The notes: generated from the sequence alone by a model not told the origin. A DNA stretch of 64,000 nt from Neonectria sp. B-13 (GCA_002682825.1 NOKP01000013.1:1-64000), one strand, 5' to 3'; counted from the first letter of the stretch, positions 1 through 13,000 are shown. Translations and numbers: made by a program.

Positions 1-23
1 GGGGGGGCGCGACGCTCCGTGCT

Positions 24-44
24 GGTCTTGGTCTTGGTCTTGGG
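24..44. repeat. Short (TCTTGG)3 tandem repeat
   Basis: Three successive copies of a 6-bp unit TCTTGG, next to a G7 run at the window start. Seen directly; no function inferred. Confidence 0.6.
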
Positions 45-278
45 CCAAATTACTGGCGGCGAGCCTGGAAATTTCCCCTGGCGGTCCTGGGGGTGTCTCT
101 TTGGGAGGCTTGAGCTTGGGGGGGTCCCCTGGATCTGGGGCTTGGGGCTTGGGAATGAAGCTGGAAGCCCAGGAAGAAAAGGAGCCCAGGGTACCTGGCC
201 TGACCTTGTCGGTGGCTTTTATCCAGAGTGAGTTGAGTATTCGTACCCAGGGTGCCAGGCCAGGCCAGGCAATCCAGG

Positions 279-296
279 GTACGGAGTACTCCGTAC
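279..296. repeat. Perfect 18-bp palindrome
   Basis: The 18 bases centred on AGTACT read the same on both strands (arms GTACGGAGT / ACTCCGTAC). The left 11 bases recur exactly at 25163-25173 in another gene-free region. This could be a protein-binding site or the relic end of a small repeat family. Confidence 0.6.
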
Positions 297-663
297 TGGC
301 CTGGTCGGGATCCATCGTCGGGGCTGCCAGCATGTACATCTACCGTGATGCCCATGCAATGCATGTGGGCCAGGCGCTTGAGCGCTCGATCATCCCCATG
401 CTCGAAGAGTCCCAGAAAAGTCCCAGAAGCCAAAGCAAGCAAACCCAGCCCGGGGATCTTTGCCAGTGGACCGGGGCGCGTTGATCCGCCCTGCTGCTGT
501 CTCCTGCGCTGCACCGGCACACCACGTAACCAAACTTCACCCCCCCAACCGAGTCGACGCCGCCACACATCTGTCGCGTCGACGAAGAAACCGCTGTCAG
601 GCACAGGGCGTGTGTCCTGCAACTCCTGTGTCGCCAATGTCTCCTGCGTCTTTCTCCGCTAAA

Positions 664-710
664 TCGTCGGCGTCGTCGGCGTCGTCGTCTATGTCGTCTC
701 CGTCGTCCGT
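664..710. repeat. Imperfect GTC/CGT trinucleotide run
   Basis: Repeated GTCGTCGGC-type triplets with a few interruptions. In one frame it would encode a serine/alanine stretch followed by a GTAAGT donor-like site at about 711, but no flanking exon could be recognised, so it is left as a low-complexity repeat. Confidence 0.5.
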
Positions 711-867
711 GTAAGTTTGTGCTTGCGCCAGGAGCCGGGAAAGCCAGTGGCCATCGTCATCTTACCCAACCCCCAACTGCCACCCGTCCAACAGTGACTG
801 AGTAGCGACATCACCTCACGCCTCCATCCCACGCCCCCATCCTTCCTCCGTATCTCAACCATAGCTC

Positions 868-887
868 ACTTGCCTAGCTAGGCAAGT
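868..887. repeat. Perfect 20-bp palindrome
   Basis: Bases 868-887 form a perfect inverted repeat with no spacer (arms ACTTGCCTAG / CTAGGCAAGT), followed by a second related GGCAGGTAGCTG string. It could form a cruciform or be a dimeric transcription-factor site. Confidence 0.6.
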
Positions 888-3800
888 CGGTAGGCAGGTA
901 GCTGAACAACTACCGTAAACGCCATCCATTGCGTGCACACACACGCACACTCTCACGCCCACAGAACATGGCATGACCCGTTGCACGTCTTCAACAGCAG
1001 CACAGAGTGTTTGCCAAGGACAGAACCTCTCCGACCGCCTCATCTTCCCCGTCACCATGTGCCTGCATGGCATGGCCACCAAAGCACTACGGAACAGATG
1101 AAAGAGCTCACCCCCCGCCTGGCCCAAAAGGCTGGGCTTCCGGGACGCCGTGGTGGATCCTAAACATCACCCAGCCAAGCCAACCCGCCCCGGTGGGAAC
1201 TAGGACATCAGATACCTTTCCTTGTCGCGGTACCGTAGGGACGTTCCTTTCCCACGCCCCAAGGTACTACTCAGGGCCGTGCCGTTGCACTGTGCTAGGC
1301 GTCTCCCCGAAGTACCTCATCTGCCCCTGTTCGCCTTCTGTGCTAGGGTCCGCCATCCTCTCGGTGCTGCTTTCCGCTGGGCGCTGGATCCTCCCAGCAA
1401 GGAAATGGTCCCCTGGACCATCCATCCCGGTTCGTCCTTGGTTTGCCCTCCTTGGTCGTCGGTTGTCCATTGCCATCTGTCACTTTTCCCTCCTTTGCTT
1501 TGTCCATTCCTGTCTTGTCCGGCCTCTTTGTTCCTTGCCCCGTTTGTCACGGCAATAGTACTTACTGTAGCCGCCGTCACCATGACCACCGCTCGTCGGC
1601 GAAGTTGTAGATATCCATCTCCTTGGCTGATCACTCCTTCATTTGCCACGGTACCACAGCATCCTCAGAGGCACGCACGAACCAATACGTTCCATATGCA
1701 TCCACTGTACTACATATCCAACTCTCCGCAGAGATGCGCGCTCAGGCATGCAACTTTCCTTTTTGCTGTGATCCCTTCGTCATGCTGCTTCTCAGGCCGA
1801 TCACTTTTCGGGGTAAAGAAGAAAAATTCCACTTCAACCGTGTCTCACTTCATCGCAACATCTCGTCGCAAATTCAAGGGAGCTTGTTGAGGTGCGCGCT
1901 TCCGGTGTGGCCGGTTGTCAGAAGTGACAGATAGATAGTTTGCCGCAGTCAAGACACCAACGTTAAGTGCGTATGGCCCAATTCCATCTCTTTTGTACTC
2001 CACAATGTGATATTCGATGCCGCGAAGGAGCTGAAAAGCCAAGACCTCTCCCTCCCTCTCGCCCCGTTCCACCAGCGGACAGCTGCCCGCTACTGAACTA
2101 GCAAATGCCGTGATGCCCATCGACGCCCGCCCCCTTGCGCCTCACTCCCGTTCCTTTTTCCTTTTTGCTGTTTTCTCACCACAATCCTCCCTGCTAACTT
2201 TTATGACAGAAAGATGGTGGGAAGAGAGGGAAGAAAACTTTTCTTGCGCTTTGATGTCAACCAACACGCCTCCAGCATTTGCGCTCTTCCGTGCGTGCCT
2301 GAGCGGCCGCGCCATGACGTCCTAAATCCCTTTCATTGACCAGCGAACGGTACAAGCGCCGGCGCGGGCGAGGCTCGACGGTTATCATTCGTCTCCTTCA
2401 GCCTCCGTGCACCACGGGTACCACTCACCTAGTCCTGTCGTGCCTGTGAGCACAGCTCCCAGGTTATTCCTAGCCTGCGCAACGTGACGTTTGGTCCACG
2501 TTTTACCCCGTTCTCCGGGGAATAGTTGTACCTCCTGTGAATTCGCAACTTTTACTTGCCCTAGGTCGGGGTCTCCGGCTCAGCTTGTCAAACAAAACAC
2601 AGTCTAAATTGGTTATTATTAGACCAATACTTGTGCTGGCTTCTCTCATCTCCCTCGTACCTTTGACGATTTGTCGAAAACACTGGTGAGAGACGTTGAC
2701 GGCATGTTTAGTGTCCACCAGGAAGGTTTGCTGGTGAGAAATTCCGAGCGCTCATTTGAGCTTGGCTTCCTTTCGATCGCCACTTTAGTCTTTGACAACT
2801 AGGTCCGAAAGTCTCGCGGGTAAACAGGAATCCATTTCCTTCTCCAGTCAACACGGCATGCCACAGATTTCTAGATAAGAGAACCCGAAAACTTCAGTGC
2901 AGCCCGAGTAGCAAGCGGTGGGATGAGGCTATGTGTAACAGGTTCTTCAATGTTCCTGATAGGGCACCCAGTGAGCACGGGAGCCGACAAATGGTTTTCG
3001 ATTTCCGGGTTGGCTTCTGGGATGGCTCAATGAGGCAGTTGAGAACAACACCCGCATCTTTCGCTAGCAAGCAATGAATTGCGTGTGTCATGACATACAA
3101 CATGCATTGGATCGGCCCTATCGTCCCGCTACATGTTGACGGCTCGTGATCGCGCGTCCCCGCTTGTGATACCGATTCCAATAATCCGGAAACTTTGGTA
3201 TGGTTATCTCGCTGCCTGGTATCCCAAGGGAACCTGTGGTGCATGCAGCAATGCGGCCAAGTCCAGTGCCGTGACCCCATCCCGAAGCATGTGATGTTTG
3301 CCCGTATTCGCGACGAGTTGATGGTTGTACAACCATGCTGTCGCCACATTTCCTCCCTCTAATTAACGATTTGGACGGGACGGATCAATCTCGCTCTGTC
3401 GCTTCTATGCGTGGGACTCAGTGTCAATTTCGAAATGATAATTGTGACTTTCGCTGTGTGACTGTTTCACATTCAGCTACCTCTCTGGTCCAGACAGGTA
3501 TGGTACGTCGCGGTGGCATCCAGGGATCCCCATCCAGCAGGGCAAGATGACAGTCCAGAACCTTGCAGCGGGCCCGTTGCCCGCCTCGCCTAATGGGAGG
3601 TTTATCCCGCCGTTTGTCAAGTGCGTACGTTCAACCAACGCGTCATCACACATACTTCTCAGCAGCTGTATCACAGGAAACTTGTAAAAAGGAGCACCCC
3701 TGGCCTGGTGACTTATCAATGATGATTATTGACAGTTGCCGCGGAGTGATGTTTAGGGAAACCAGAAATTCATCTCGAACCACCTGTCATGTGTGCGGTG

Positions 3801-6800
3801 AAGGTGGGTTGCCAGGGCTTGGCGGATCGGCCAACAATTTCGAGGCGGCTCGGTGTCAGGTCTTTTGACCCTGGTGCTCCGTTTGTAACGACGTTCCAAC
3901 CTCCACCCAGGCCGTTGAGTCCCTGCCTCTCGGTCTGTCATGGCCTTTTGTTCGGTGAGAATCATGGTGGGTCGATGGGTCTGAAGAAACCTTCCAGAAG
4001 GCGCCTCAGCCTAGGACCCCAGGCACGAGGATACCTTGTACTGTGTTGACTTGGGATCAAATCCGTAAGCACACTGTACAAATGCTCGTGTACTCATCCG
4101 ATACCAGGATCGGCCCTAAGGTGTAGTCCCCTAGCCCATGAGCATCAGCGATGTGCACCGTCAGGCGCCTCTTCGTCTGTGTTTCGTACCCAGGCACAGT
4201 AATTTGTGGCAGCGTTGATCCCGTGGAGACCATTTGTAGATGAGAGGAGCCACCAACAACTCCCGTTCCCTCCACTCCTCCGTCCTTCAGGGGGGGTTGC
4301 GGAGGTACCATTTTAGCGCAGACGCCCATGTTGTGACGGCTTGCGTGGTGCCTAATCAAAACTCGTACCGGCGGCGTTCCTGCATTAGCCAATTTCCATG
4401 GCCAAATCAGTTCTTGAAACAGGGGTGGATTTTGTTCTTTGGGCGGGGGACTGCCGCAGAGCTTATTCAATATCCTTTCAGGGCATGCAGCGGTAACCTT
4501 CTTCAGCGGCTCGGAGCCTCCAGATCTCATTCATCCAAAACCAGGCCACTACAAGCTGTTGGCGTCCCGTTGTCTCAGCTGCGAGATCGCATTGCGTCTC
4601 CGCCTCATCATGTGACTGCTTCATCATCAAACACCTCAGGTACCTTGCCAAGGTCAGCAAGCCTCCACCCGCCATGTGTGACCGTGGTCGGGCCCGTTTT
4701 CGGCTACCTTTGATGTGTCTCTGCCAATGCAAGGATGTTCGAGCTGTGGGAGGTCAAACGTCCATGGCCTCCCAACATGAAGATTGACACGGACCTTGGA
4801 GGCGCTTCCCAGCCTTCGTGGCAAGGATGGCAACCTTTTGGTTGGGACGCTGGGAGTGAGATCAGAAGCGCATAGCTCACTTGACCCTGGCTCCGGAGCG
4901 CGTCCCGGCGAGTCGTTTCGCGGAGGCTGCCCTAGGGTGCCGTCACTGGTTCTCAATGATGGCCGCAGTTAGCTCCGGCCAATCTGGCGGCAGCCGGTGC
5001 TGTGACTACCAGTTGGCGCAGCCATTGCAATCATCTCCACAGGCAAGCGCAAGGCCTTGTAGACAGCCTATGTTTAGGATCAGTTGGCAGGAATCTCGAG
5101 GCCGGCTACCACGCTCTGACGCGGTGCGGGAAACACATCAAGTATCATGTACCACGCATCTGTGACAGCAATTCGTATCAGTCACGGCGCCCACTGCCTG
5201 ATGAGATGAGGACCCTTCTTGGCATCCCAACTAGTGGGTCGTCGCAAAATCCACCTATCGGGTTCGTGGCGCATGTGTCCTGCAGACTAGTACCCAATCG
5301 TAAGGTTCAACCGGGGCTTCTCTCCTCTCACGATGTTCCAGAAGCCTCAGCGAAGGCTAATCACTCTAAATCGCAATCGATGCCCCAAGCAGTCGATTTT
5401 GTAGTTTGTTTGTCCCTTCAAACATATCGGTGGGTTAGACGTCGTGACCTTCAAGGTGTGACGATACTATAATTCCACTCCTTAGTATGACTGCCTAGTA
5501 AAGAAGCCAGGTACTGTTGAAAGATGTCAACAATGATCAGGGCCGCAGTCTCACAGCAACTCGTCAATCTTCATTCCGCTCTGTCCAGCAACCCCAGAGA
5601 ATCGCCGAGCTGTCAGCCTAGGTTTGTGGTTTGAGCGGGTTCAGGGCCGGGATGGTTAGGGTGGTTGGGATGGGCCTCGTGGCACCGGGGAACAGCTTCC
5701 GCATTGCAGGGCATCCGTGTTCGAATCGCTTGGTAATTTCAGAAAATTTCGTCCTAATATCCCCACGGTTCCTGTGCCACAATGTGGATACCAAAGTTGC
5801 CTCCTAATTTAAGTAATGGTCTTCTGGAAGGCCGATCTGCAGTGCCAGCTGTTCACTCCAGGAGCCCACTAATCGTTCGAGCGGGTTGAGCTCCCGGGCG
5901 ATGGGTCGAGTCAGGGCGACGGGTCTACTTGCTCAATCGCTGGCCGCGCCGTCCTCCCGGAATGATCGATATCGAGATGATCTCGACGCCCGTAGAATCC
6001 AATAGCACATCGTAGGCTGCTGTCTGTGCCTGGCCTGCATTGGGTTAGCCACGGGCTGTAGTATAGCTCTTGGCTAATGCTATCAGTGCTCTAGGAGGGT
6101 AGAAAGGCTGACTCGTTTGAAATAGCCCCTATACGTCGGCTTAGCCAAAGCCTATGGCGGATAGACGTGGCAATTTTGTCGTCCGGGGAAGCAGTGTGTG
6201 GGTGGCACAGCATCTCCCGTCCAACCGTCATGCAGCCGTCCCGTCCCCGCAAATCCATACGAATGCGGTTTTGAATCCGCGAGCGCTGCTCCGTGTAAGT
6301 GCGACTCACTGAATCCGGATGGGAGCCATGTGCCGAAGGTGCGACGCCGACGAACAGATCTGGGATTAGAGCGCGAGGCGACTAGCTGGGGATGAACAAT
6401 GGCGAGATTGAAGGTTGTGCGTGCCTCGCAGATGTCGTGTCATGTGCCCTCGTTGAAGAGTGGTGTCGAAGCAGGAGCCCTGGTGGGCAGGAGCGGCTCC
6501 GGTGTTGAAATCGAAATCGAAAGTTGGAACATGCCTGTGGTGCAGGGTAGGCGTATTCGCATGGCAAGGTTTCGTGAGCACCGCCGTCGAGCCCTGTCCT
6601 GAGCAAGGTGCTCGCCTTTTCCTGAGCTTATGGGCCGATTTGTATCATCCTGTTGCTTGGGCGATTGTCCTCTGCGGAACACTTCAGCTACTCTAGCCGC
6701 GGTCAGGTCGTGGCGCTTATGACCATGATCGCGAGCAGGTAAGACTCCGAAGACAAACATGATGGCGATTCCTGTAAGTGTTACTTTCACGGCGCACTTC

Positions 6801-7264
6801 GGATTCTCATTTTGAACCTAGAAGAATAGTTCCAAGAGACTCATAAGGTCGACAAGAATACAGGGTACCTAATCCGCAACTTTGGGAAATATATCTATAT
6901 AATTCTGACCGGAAATCAAGGACTATTTAGGTCGAGGATGGAATTGCACGACGAGGTGTCGGGTAGGCTACTTGGGTTCTTCAGGAAAAAAATGGTAGTG
7001 GAGCACCAGTGCTATCATGGATGGCGGTGTTAAACAGGAGGCATAGGCCGTACCTCACTAACTCCTCGACCTGGTGCTTCCCAGCCCCACTAGGTGCCAC
7101 CTGTTCAGCCTCGTCCCCACCCCGCCACCATCACCGCTGACGCAGTCGCATCCAACAGACCAACATCAACCAAGCTCTAGTCTACCTCGTTGAGCTATCA
7201 GCATCGCCCCAACTTCTCCAAGCAACCACCTGAACCCTCTCGAACGAGGCAAACCGATTGCACA

Positions 7265-7999
7265 ATGTCTATCATCCAGCAGCACACCAGCGCTACGCTG
7301 AGCGATGCCTGGCGCACCATCAACATCGATGCCTTGACCGAAGACTCCAGCCTCAACTTCGACACCTCGACACTCCACCCTCCGCAGCCCGAAATCACCG
7401 AGGCCGAGGTGCGGCAGCTTGCTGGCCAAGTTAGGCAGCTCCTGCGAGGAGGTGATGCCGAGGGTGCCCTGAGAGGGTGCTTGGAGACTCCCGTCTACAA
7501 TGGCGACGATGGTGCAAAGGTACATCTAGTCCACGCCGAGGCTGTGGAACGGGACGCACCCAATATTGGGAATTGACAAGAGCTGACGCTTATGGACACA
7601 AACAGGAAGCGCATCTGCACACTCTCATCGAGGTCCTTCAGTCCATCAAGGCCAGCGACATGAGCCCCTTGCTCAAGAGCATATACGGAACCGAGGGCGG
7701 CAGCGAGTGCCTGGACGTGTTGATGAAATACATGTACGTCTTAGTATCTGAAATATTTGAATCATGTCTAATGGACCTGGAACAGCTACAAGGGCATGGC
7801 CACCGTCCACCCTGGAGGCGCTTCGAGATCGCCAACCAAGGAGACGCAGGGATTCAGCCAAATGGGAGGACGACCCAGTGGCACGAACGAACCCACCACG
7901 GCGGCGATGAGCGTGCTGCTTAGCTGGCATGAAAAGGTTGTCGAGGTTGCTGGACTGGGCTGCATTGGACGCACGATGACGGACTGGCGTCGAGTGTAG
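7265..7999 (+). CDS. ARPC5: Arp2/3 complex 16-kDa subunit (ARPC5/p16-Arc)
   Basis: Smallest subunit of the seven-protein Arp2/3 complex, which nucleates branched actin at endocytic patches. Three exons: 7265-7519, 7606-7733 and 7786-7999, giving 198 residues. The joins are supported because they restore continuous family sequence (…DDGAK|EAHLHTLIEVLQ… and …LMKY|IYKGMA…). The helical p16 fold covers almost the whole protein; recognisable stretches are the ITEAEVRQLAGQVRQLL helix after an acidic N-terminus, a GALRGCLETPVYNGDD segment, and a C-terminal SVLLSWHEKVVEVAGLGCIGRTMTDWRRV. Reading through the first intron would stop after about 100 residues. The start is the first ATG in frame with the family N-terminus (MSIIQQHTS). 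It converges with NDUFAF5, with only 171 bp between stop codons, so the 3' ends of the two transcripts may overlap. Confidence 0.95.
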
Positions 8000-8170
8000 A
8001 CATTGGCCGGGAGTTGCTTGACTTGGGCCAAAGCCAGGTTATATAGACTTGATGAATCTTTCACGATGACCAAAACAAAAGGAGCTCTTCCCATCTCTGT
8101 GGGAAACTCACTGCTGCACCATTTTTACATTTGTGATACAACACTCTACATCCGGAGAGTCCGAGCAGAG

Positions 8171-9306
8171 TTACTTTTGCTCCAGGATATCCTTTAAGTT
8201 GATCTCGCCACTTCCTCTAGGGAGTGGCACGGGCTGGTCCTTGCCTTCATGCCATCCAATCATGTAAATGATTCTGAAGGTCGCGGGGATGGAACCATCG
8301 GGGTTACCGTGGAGTTCTCGATAGATGGCGTCGCCAGCGAGGAGCACATCTCGTCCGATAGCGCCCATCTCTCTACCAATAATGGCGTTTCCTTCTCCCA
8401 TGGCTTGAAGATCCTGCATCAGAGCAAACGTGTCGGGATAGTCAACGATGATATCATCAACATCCACAGTGAGCATTTTGAAGCCTGCTTTCTGAAGTAG
8501 ACCGCCGATGTCTCTTACGTCTGCCAAAGGGGAGACCCGTGGGGACATACCGCCGCGCCTCTCCTGCTCCGCCAGTTGCAACGATGTCCGTAATTCGAAT
8601 AATGTATCACCCCCAAGCATAGCACCGATGAACGGGGAATCTGGCTTGAGGATGTTGTTGATTTGAGTTAAAATACCTGGCAAATCATTGATCCAATGTA
8701 AGCTCAGAGAGCTCATAACTAGATCAAAAGAACCAGGCTCGTAGGGTATCGACTCTTCATCGTCCAAGACTTGACGGGTGATGTTGAGTTTCTTATTGAA
8801 ATCGGCATCAATATCTCGATATAGTAGGGACTGAGACGACTCTGCGGCGACCAATTCGGTGATTCGGTTGGACAATGGCGGGGAGACGGGCATCACTGGA
8901 TCGGGATCGGGGTTGTCCCTGGCTAGAGCTCGAGCAATGTTGCACGAATTGGCGCCGAGGTCGAGGACTCGAGGAAAGTGACGATTGATGTCCTGGGATT
9001 CATGTTAGAGAGTTGAGGGTGGAGGGATAGTGGGCTAGGGACGATGCCTACAAGCAGTCGCTCGGACAGTCGATTGGCCACCTCATCTTTCAAGTAGTCG
9101 GCCTGACGACTCTCCTCGGGATGGGCGGCGATGCGTTCCTTCTGAAGCCACTTGGTCCGTCGATTGAAGACCTGGAAGCGGGGGGCTCCGGCGGCCTGGA
9201 CGGCATAGAACCGACGACTAGCAAGAGGAGCACAGAGGGAAACAGGCCGTTGCAAGGCGCACAAGACAGGGCGCATTGTAGAAAGGGGCCGCGCGCATGG
9301 CTTCAT
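8171..9306 (-). CDS. NDUFAF5: NDUFAF5-like mitochondrial complex I assembly methyltransferase-fold protein
   Basis: Orthologues act in the mitochondrial matrix early in complex I assembly, where NDUFAF5 hydroxylates an arginine of NDUFS7 although it has a methyltransferase fold. Two exons, 9306-9052 and 8992-8171, give 358 residues. The basic, arginine-rich first ~35 residues fit a mitochondrial presequence. The Rossmann core starts near residue 94 (VLDLGANSCNIARAL), then FDLVMSSLSLHWINDLP at about 173-189, and the C-terminal IPATFRIIYMIGW block typical of this family. The glycine-rich SAM loop is degenerate: GANSCN replaces a GxGxG pattern. A downstream start at residue 11 is possible. The gene is divergent from AP-2 alpha (790 bp apart). 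Confidence 0.92.
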
Positions 9307-10096
9307 GGCATGCCTAGCCTGCAGAGAAAGTGTGCAGACCGCAGCGTCGAAGCGATCTGTGGCGGGTAGGGTGGAAAAGAAGAGGCGTGTTGGTGGGATG
9401 CAATATGCACCGGGAAGTCATGATGAGAGCTCTTCAGTGGAGTGTATGAAGAAGTGGTCCAGTGGGATGCCGATGCATATTGGGCGCACAGACCACCAAA
9501 CGGCCCAGCACCTGGTAAGCCAAGCTGCTTCTGGCAGCAAGAGGCAGGAGGCTTGCACGGCCGAGTCGCTTCGCTGGAGATCACGACCCCCAACGCAGCG
9601 CCAACCCAGCCAGACCCAGGGCCACACCTCCGTGTCCGTCTCTCCGCCTCTTCCACGTCTGCCCGCGACCTGCACCTTACAACGCTGTCTGCTGCTTCCA
9701 CCAGCGACGAAACCACCGCAGCTCGCTCGCCAGCATCTTCGCCAACTCCCCGATCCTCGACGCCGACGCTCCCGCTGCTCGTCAGCCCACGCACGCCCTG
9801 TCGCACCTCCCGCACCTCCCGCACCTCCCGGTTGTCACTGGCCCCTCCATAGCCCCCAGTCGACGAACAATCGATGTGCGCCGCCTAAGCCACCTGGGCA
9901 TACAGAGCCGACTATGCAATCTTTGCGATAGTCATCTAAACTGCGACTGGGAGATACACTGGCATCCTCTTGTCCTTCAGCCAACGCAGGATCTGGTCGC
10001 TGGACTGGTCCTTTGAACCCTCCCCGAACCGTTTAATAAGGGGCCGTTGGCAAATTACCTGCATTACCTCCGCGACACCCCCAGAAATCGCCCGCC
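9307..10096. other. Divergent intergenic region, NDUFAF5 / AP-2 alpha
   Basis: Shared upstream region of two divergent genes. It is GC- and C-rich and carries overlapping open frames on both strands (up to 208 codons) that look like chance frames: proline, serine and arginine-rich with no domain. A 9-bp unit CACCTCCCG is repeated three times at 9804-9830. A weak TATA-like TTTAATAAG lies about 65 bp before the AP-2 alpha ATG. Confidence 0.6.
9804..9830. repeat. Tandem 9-bp repeat (CACCTCCCG)3
   Basis: Three perfect head-to-tail copies in the promoter region between NDUFAF5 and AP-2 alpha. Seen directly. Confidence 0.6.
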
Positions 10097-13000
10097 ATGT
10101 CGTCTACCGGCTCCGGCTTCCTCGGCCGCTCGAGCAGCAGCAACTCGAACATGCGAGGCCTCGTCCAGTTTATTGCTGACCTGAGAAATGCTCGCGCTCG
10201 AGAGCTCGAGGAGAAGCGAATCAACAAGGAGCTAGCCAACATTAGACAAAAGTTCAAGGATGGCAGCCTCAGCGGTTATCACAAGAAGAAATATGTTTGC
10301 AAGCTACTATACATCTACATTCTGGGATGGAACGTCGACTTTGGTCACCTTGAGGCCGTCAACCTCATCTCGGCCAACAAGTACTCCGAGAAGCAAATTG
10401 GTTATCTCGCCATGACCCTTTTCCTGCACGAGAAGCATGAGCTGTTGCACCTCGTCGTCAATAGCATTCGAAAGGACCTACTCGACCACAATGAGCTTTT
10501 CAATTGCCTTGCTCTTCATGCAATTGCCAACGTCGGAAGCCGAGAAATGGGAGAGGCCCTGAGCGGAGAGGTCCACAGACTTTTGATTTCACCGTATGCT
10601 CTGAACTCTTCCTTTGCTGTGAGATGGGTACTGATCGTCACCACATAGGACCTCCAAGTCGTTTGTCAAGAAGAAGGCCGCCCTCACCTTGCTTCGATTG
10701 TATCGCAAGCACCCAGACATTGTGTCGCCTCAGTGGGCCGAGCGCATTATCCACCTCATGGATGACGCGGACCTTGGAGTTGCGCTCTCAGTGACCTCAC
10801 TTGTCATGGCTTTGGCTCAGGACAACCTGGATCAGTACAAGGGTGCATATGCCAAGGCAGCCGCCCGCTTGAAGCGTATTCTTATCGATGGAGAGTATAC
10901 TACAGACTACCTCTACTATAAGGTGCCTTGCCCCTGGCTCCAGGCCAAATTACTCCGACTTCTGCAATACTTCCCCCCTCCTGGTAGGTGAACCATGACT
11001 ACGCCAACTAGGATATTGTTAACAGAACTATGCAGATGACACCCATGTGCGAGATATGATCCGAGAATCTTTGCAAAAGATTCTGAACCTGGCCATGGAG
11101 ACGAGCAAGAATGTCCAGCAGAACAACGCCCAGAACGCCGTCCTTTTCGAGGCCATCAATCTGATCATTCATCTGGATACCGAGCACGGCTTGATGAAGC
11201 AGATCTCCTTGAGACTTGGTAAATTCATTCAGAGCCGGGAAACTAATGTGAGGTACCTGGGCCTGGAAGCTATGACCCACCTTGCTGCCCGAGCCGAGAC
11301 CCTTGATCCAATCAAGCAACACCAAGACATTATCCTTGGTTCTCTCAAAGATCGCGATATCAGTGTGCGCCGCAAGGGACTCGACCTGCTCTACAGCATG
11401 TGTGACGCCTCCAACGCACAGGTGATCGTCGGGGAGCTCCTGCACTATCTCCAAAACGCCGACTTTGCCATCCGTGAAGAAATGGTCCTTAAGATCGCCA
11501 TTCTCACCGAGAAGTATGCCACTGATGTCCAGTGGTATGTCGATATATCCCTTCGACTTATTGCAATGGCCGGAGACCATGTCAGTGACGAGGTGTGGCA
11601 AAGAGTGATCCAGATCGTGACGAACAACGAGGAGCTTCAAGTTTACGCAGCTCAGAATGCGCTCCAGTATGTCAAGTCTGATCACTGCCATGAGACCTTG
11701 GTCAAGATTGGTGCCTACATTCTGGGAGAATTTGGCCACCTTGTAGCGGACCAGCCTCGGTGTAGTCCCATTGAGCAGTTCATGGCTTTGCAAGGCAAGC
11801 TCAACGGGTGTTCGTCGAGCACCCGCGCCATGATTCTATCCTGCTTTGTCAAATACGTCAACCTATTCCCCGAGATCAAGCCCCAACTCATGCATGTGTT
11901 CGAGTTCCACAGTCACAACCTCGACTCGGAACTGCAGCAGCGAGCATGTGAGTATCTAACCCTGGCACAGATGCCTTCAGACGACCTTCTGAGGACACTG
12001 TGCGATGAGATGCCGCCGTTCCCCGAGAGGCAGTCTGCTCTTCTTTCTCGACTTCATCAGAAGCATGCCAACACCAGTGACCGAAGGACCTGGGTGGTTG
12101 GTGGCAAAGACGCCAACACGGACGCCACCGAGCTTGGCATGGCTAAGCCAGGAGCTGTAAAGAGAACATTCAGTTCGACAGCTCCTCTAAACGGAAAGCC
12201 TAATGGTTCCAATGGCGCCAACGGCCATGCCAACGGTATTTCTGACTTGGCTGGACTGGATTTCAATGCACCCAGTCCATCAGAGCCAAAAATGTTGAAG
12301 GCACCTAACCTTGCCAGTGCTGCTCATTTGTCTCCTGGTTGGGAACATGGCTACAATAAGTTGCTAGTCAAGTCGGATGGCATTCTGTATGAAGATGGCC
12401 AACTCCAAATTGGCGTTCGTTCCGAATACCGTGGCCAGATGGCCTGCCTGATCACCTACTTCAAGAACAAGACCCCGGCTGCAATGGGCTCATTCACGAC
12501 GACTCTGGACTTGGACGAGAGCGAGAAGAGCAATTTGACTTGGGACGTTAAGAACCTTCCCGATAGCACCATTGCCCAAGGGGGACAGTCCCAGCAGGTG
12601 GTCATGTTCGAGTCGAAGAAGGTCTTTGAGAAGAGCCCGACCGTCCGAATCAGCTATTTGGCTGGTGCCTTACAAGCACTGACGTTGAAGCTCCCCGTGA
12701 CAATTCACAAGTTTATGGATCCGGCCGAGCTCACTGCCGAAGACTTTTTCAAGAGATGGAAGCAAATTGGCGGTGCCCCTCGAGAAGCCCAAGGAGTCTT
12801 TGGAGTATCGGGTAAAGCAGGGAAGAGGGAGTTCACAGAGAACTTCGTCGCCAAGACTGTGGAAGGTTTTAGGTGGCGGTTGCTGGATATGGTTGATCCC
12901 AACCCCAAGAACTTGGTTGGTGCGAGCGTGTTGCACACATCCGAGGGTGGCAAGTTTGGCTGTCTCCTGAGACTTGAGCCGAACTACGTCAGCCAGGTGA

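Larger units (their letters stand above)
1..7264. other. Gene-poor left arm, no supported gene
   Basis: No reading frame here has a recognisable domain, and the longest ones (about 220 codons near 1222-1890, 195 near 50-637) are arginine, serine and proline-rich translations typical of chance frames in GC-rich DNA. What is visible is a (TCTTGG) run at 24-44, an 18-bp palindrome at 279-296, a GTC/CGT trinucleotide run at about 664-710 and a 20-bp palindrome at 868-887. The stretch could hold 5' or 3' ends of genes beyond the window, non-coding transcripts or decayed repeats; the sequence alone does not decide. Confidence 0.6.

Noticed and set aside
1222..1890. 222-codon open frame on the plus strand
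   Set aside because: Translation is a Pro/Arg/Cys-rich mixture without domain, overlapped by frames in other phases; no splice pattern or family sequence.
5625..5755. Possible tRNA or Pol III element with GTGTTCGAATCGC
   Set aside because: The B-box-like string is not flanked by complementary T-arm bases and no matching A box or acceptor stem could be folded.
9305..9931. 208-codon plus-strand and 173-codon minus-strand frames in the NDUFAF5/AP-2 promoter
   Set aside because: GC-rich DNA gives long chance frames on both strands; repeats and low-complexity Pro/Ser/Arg content, no conserved motif.
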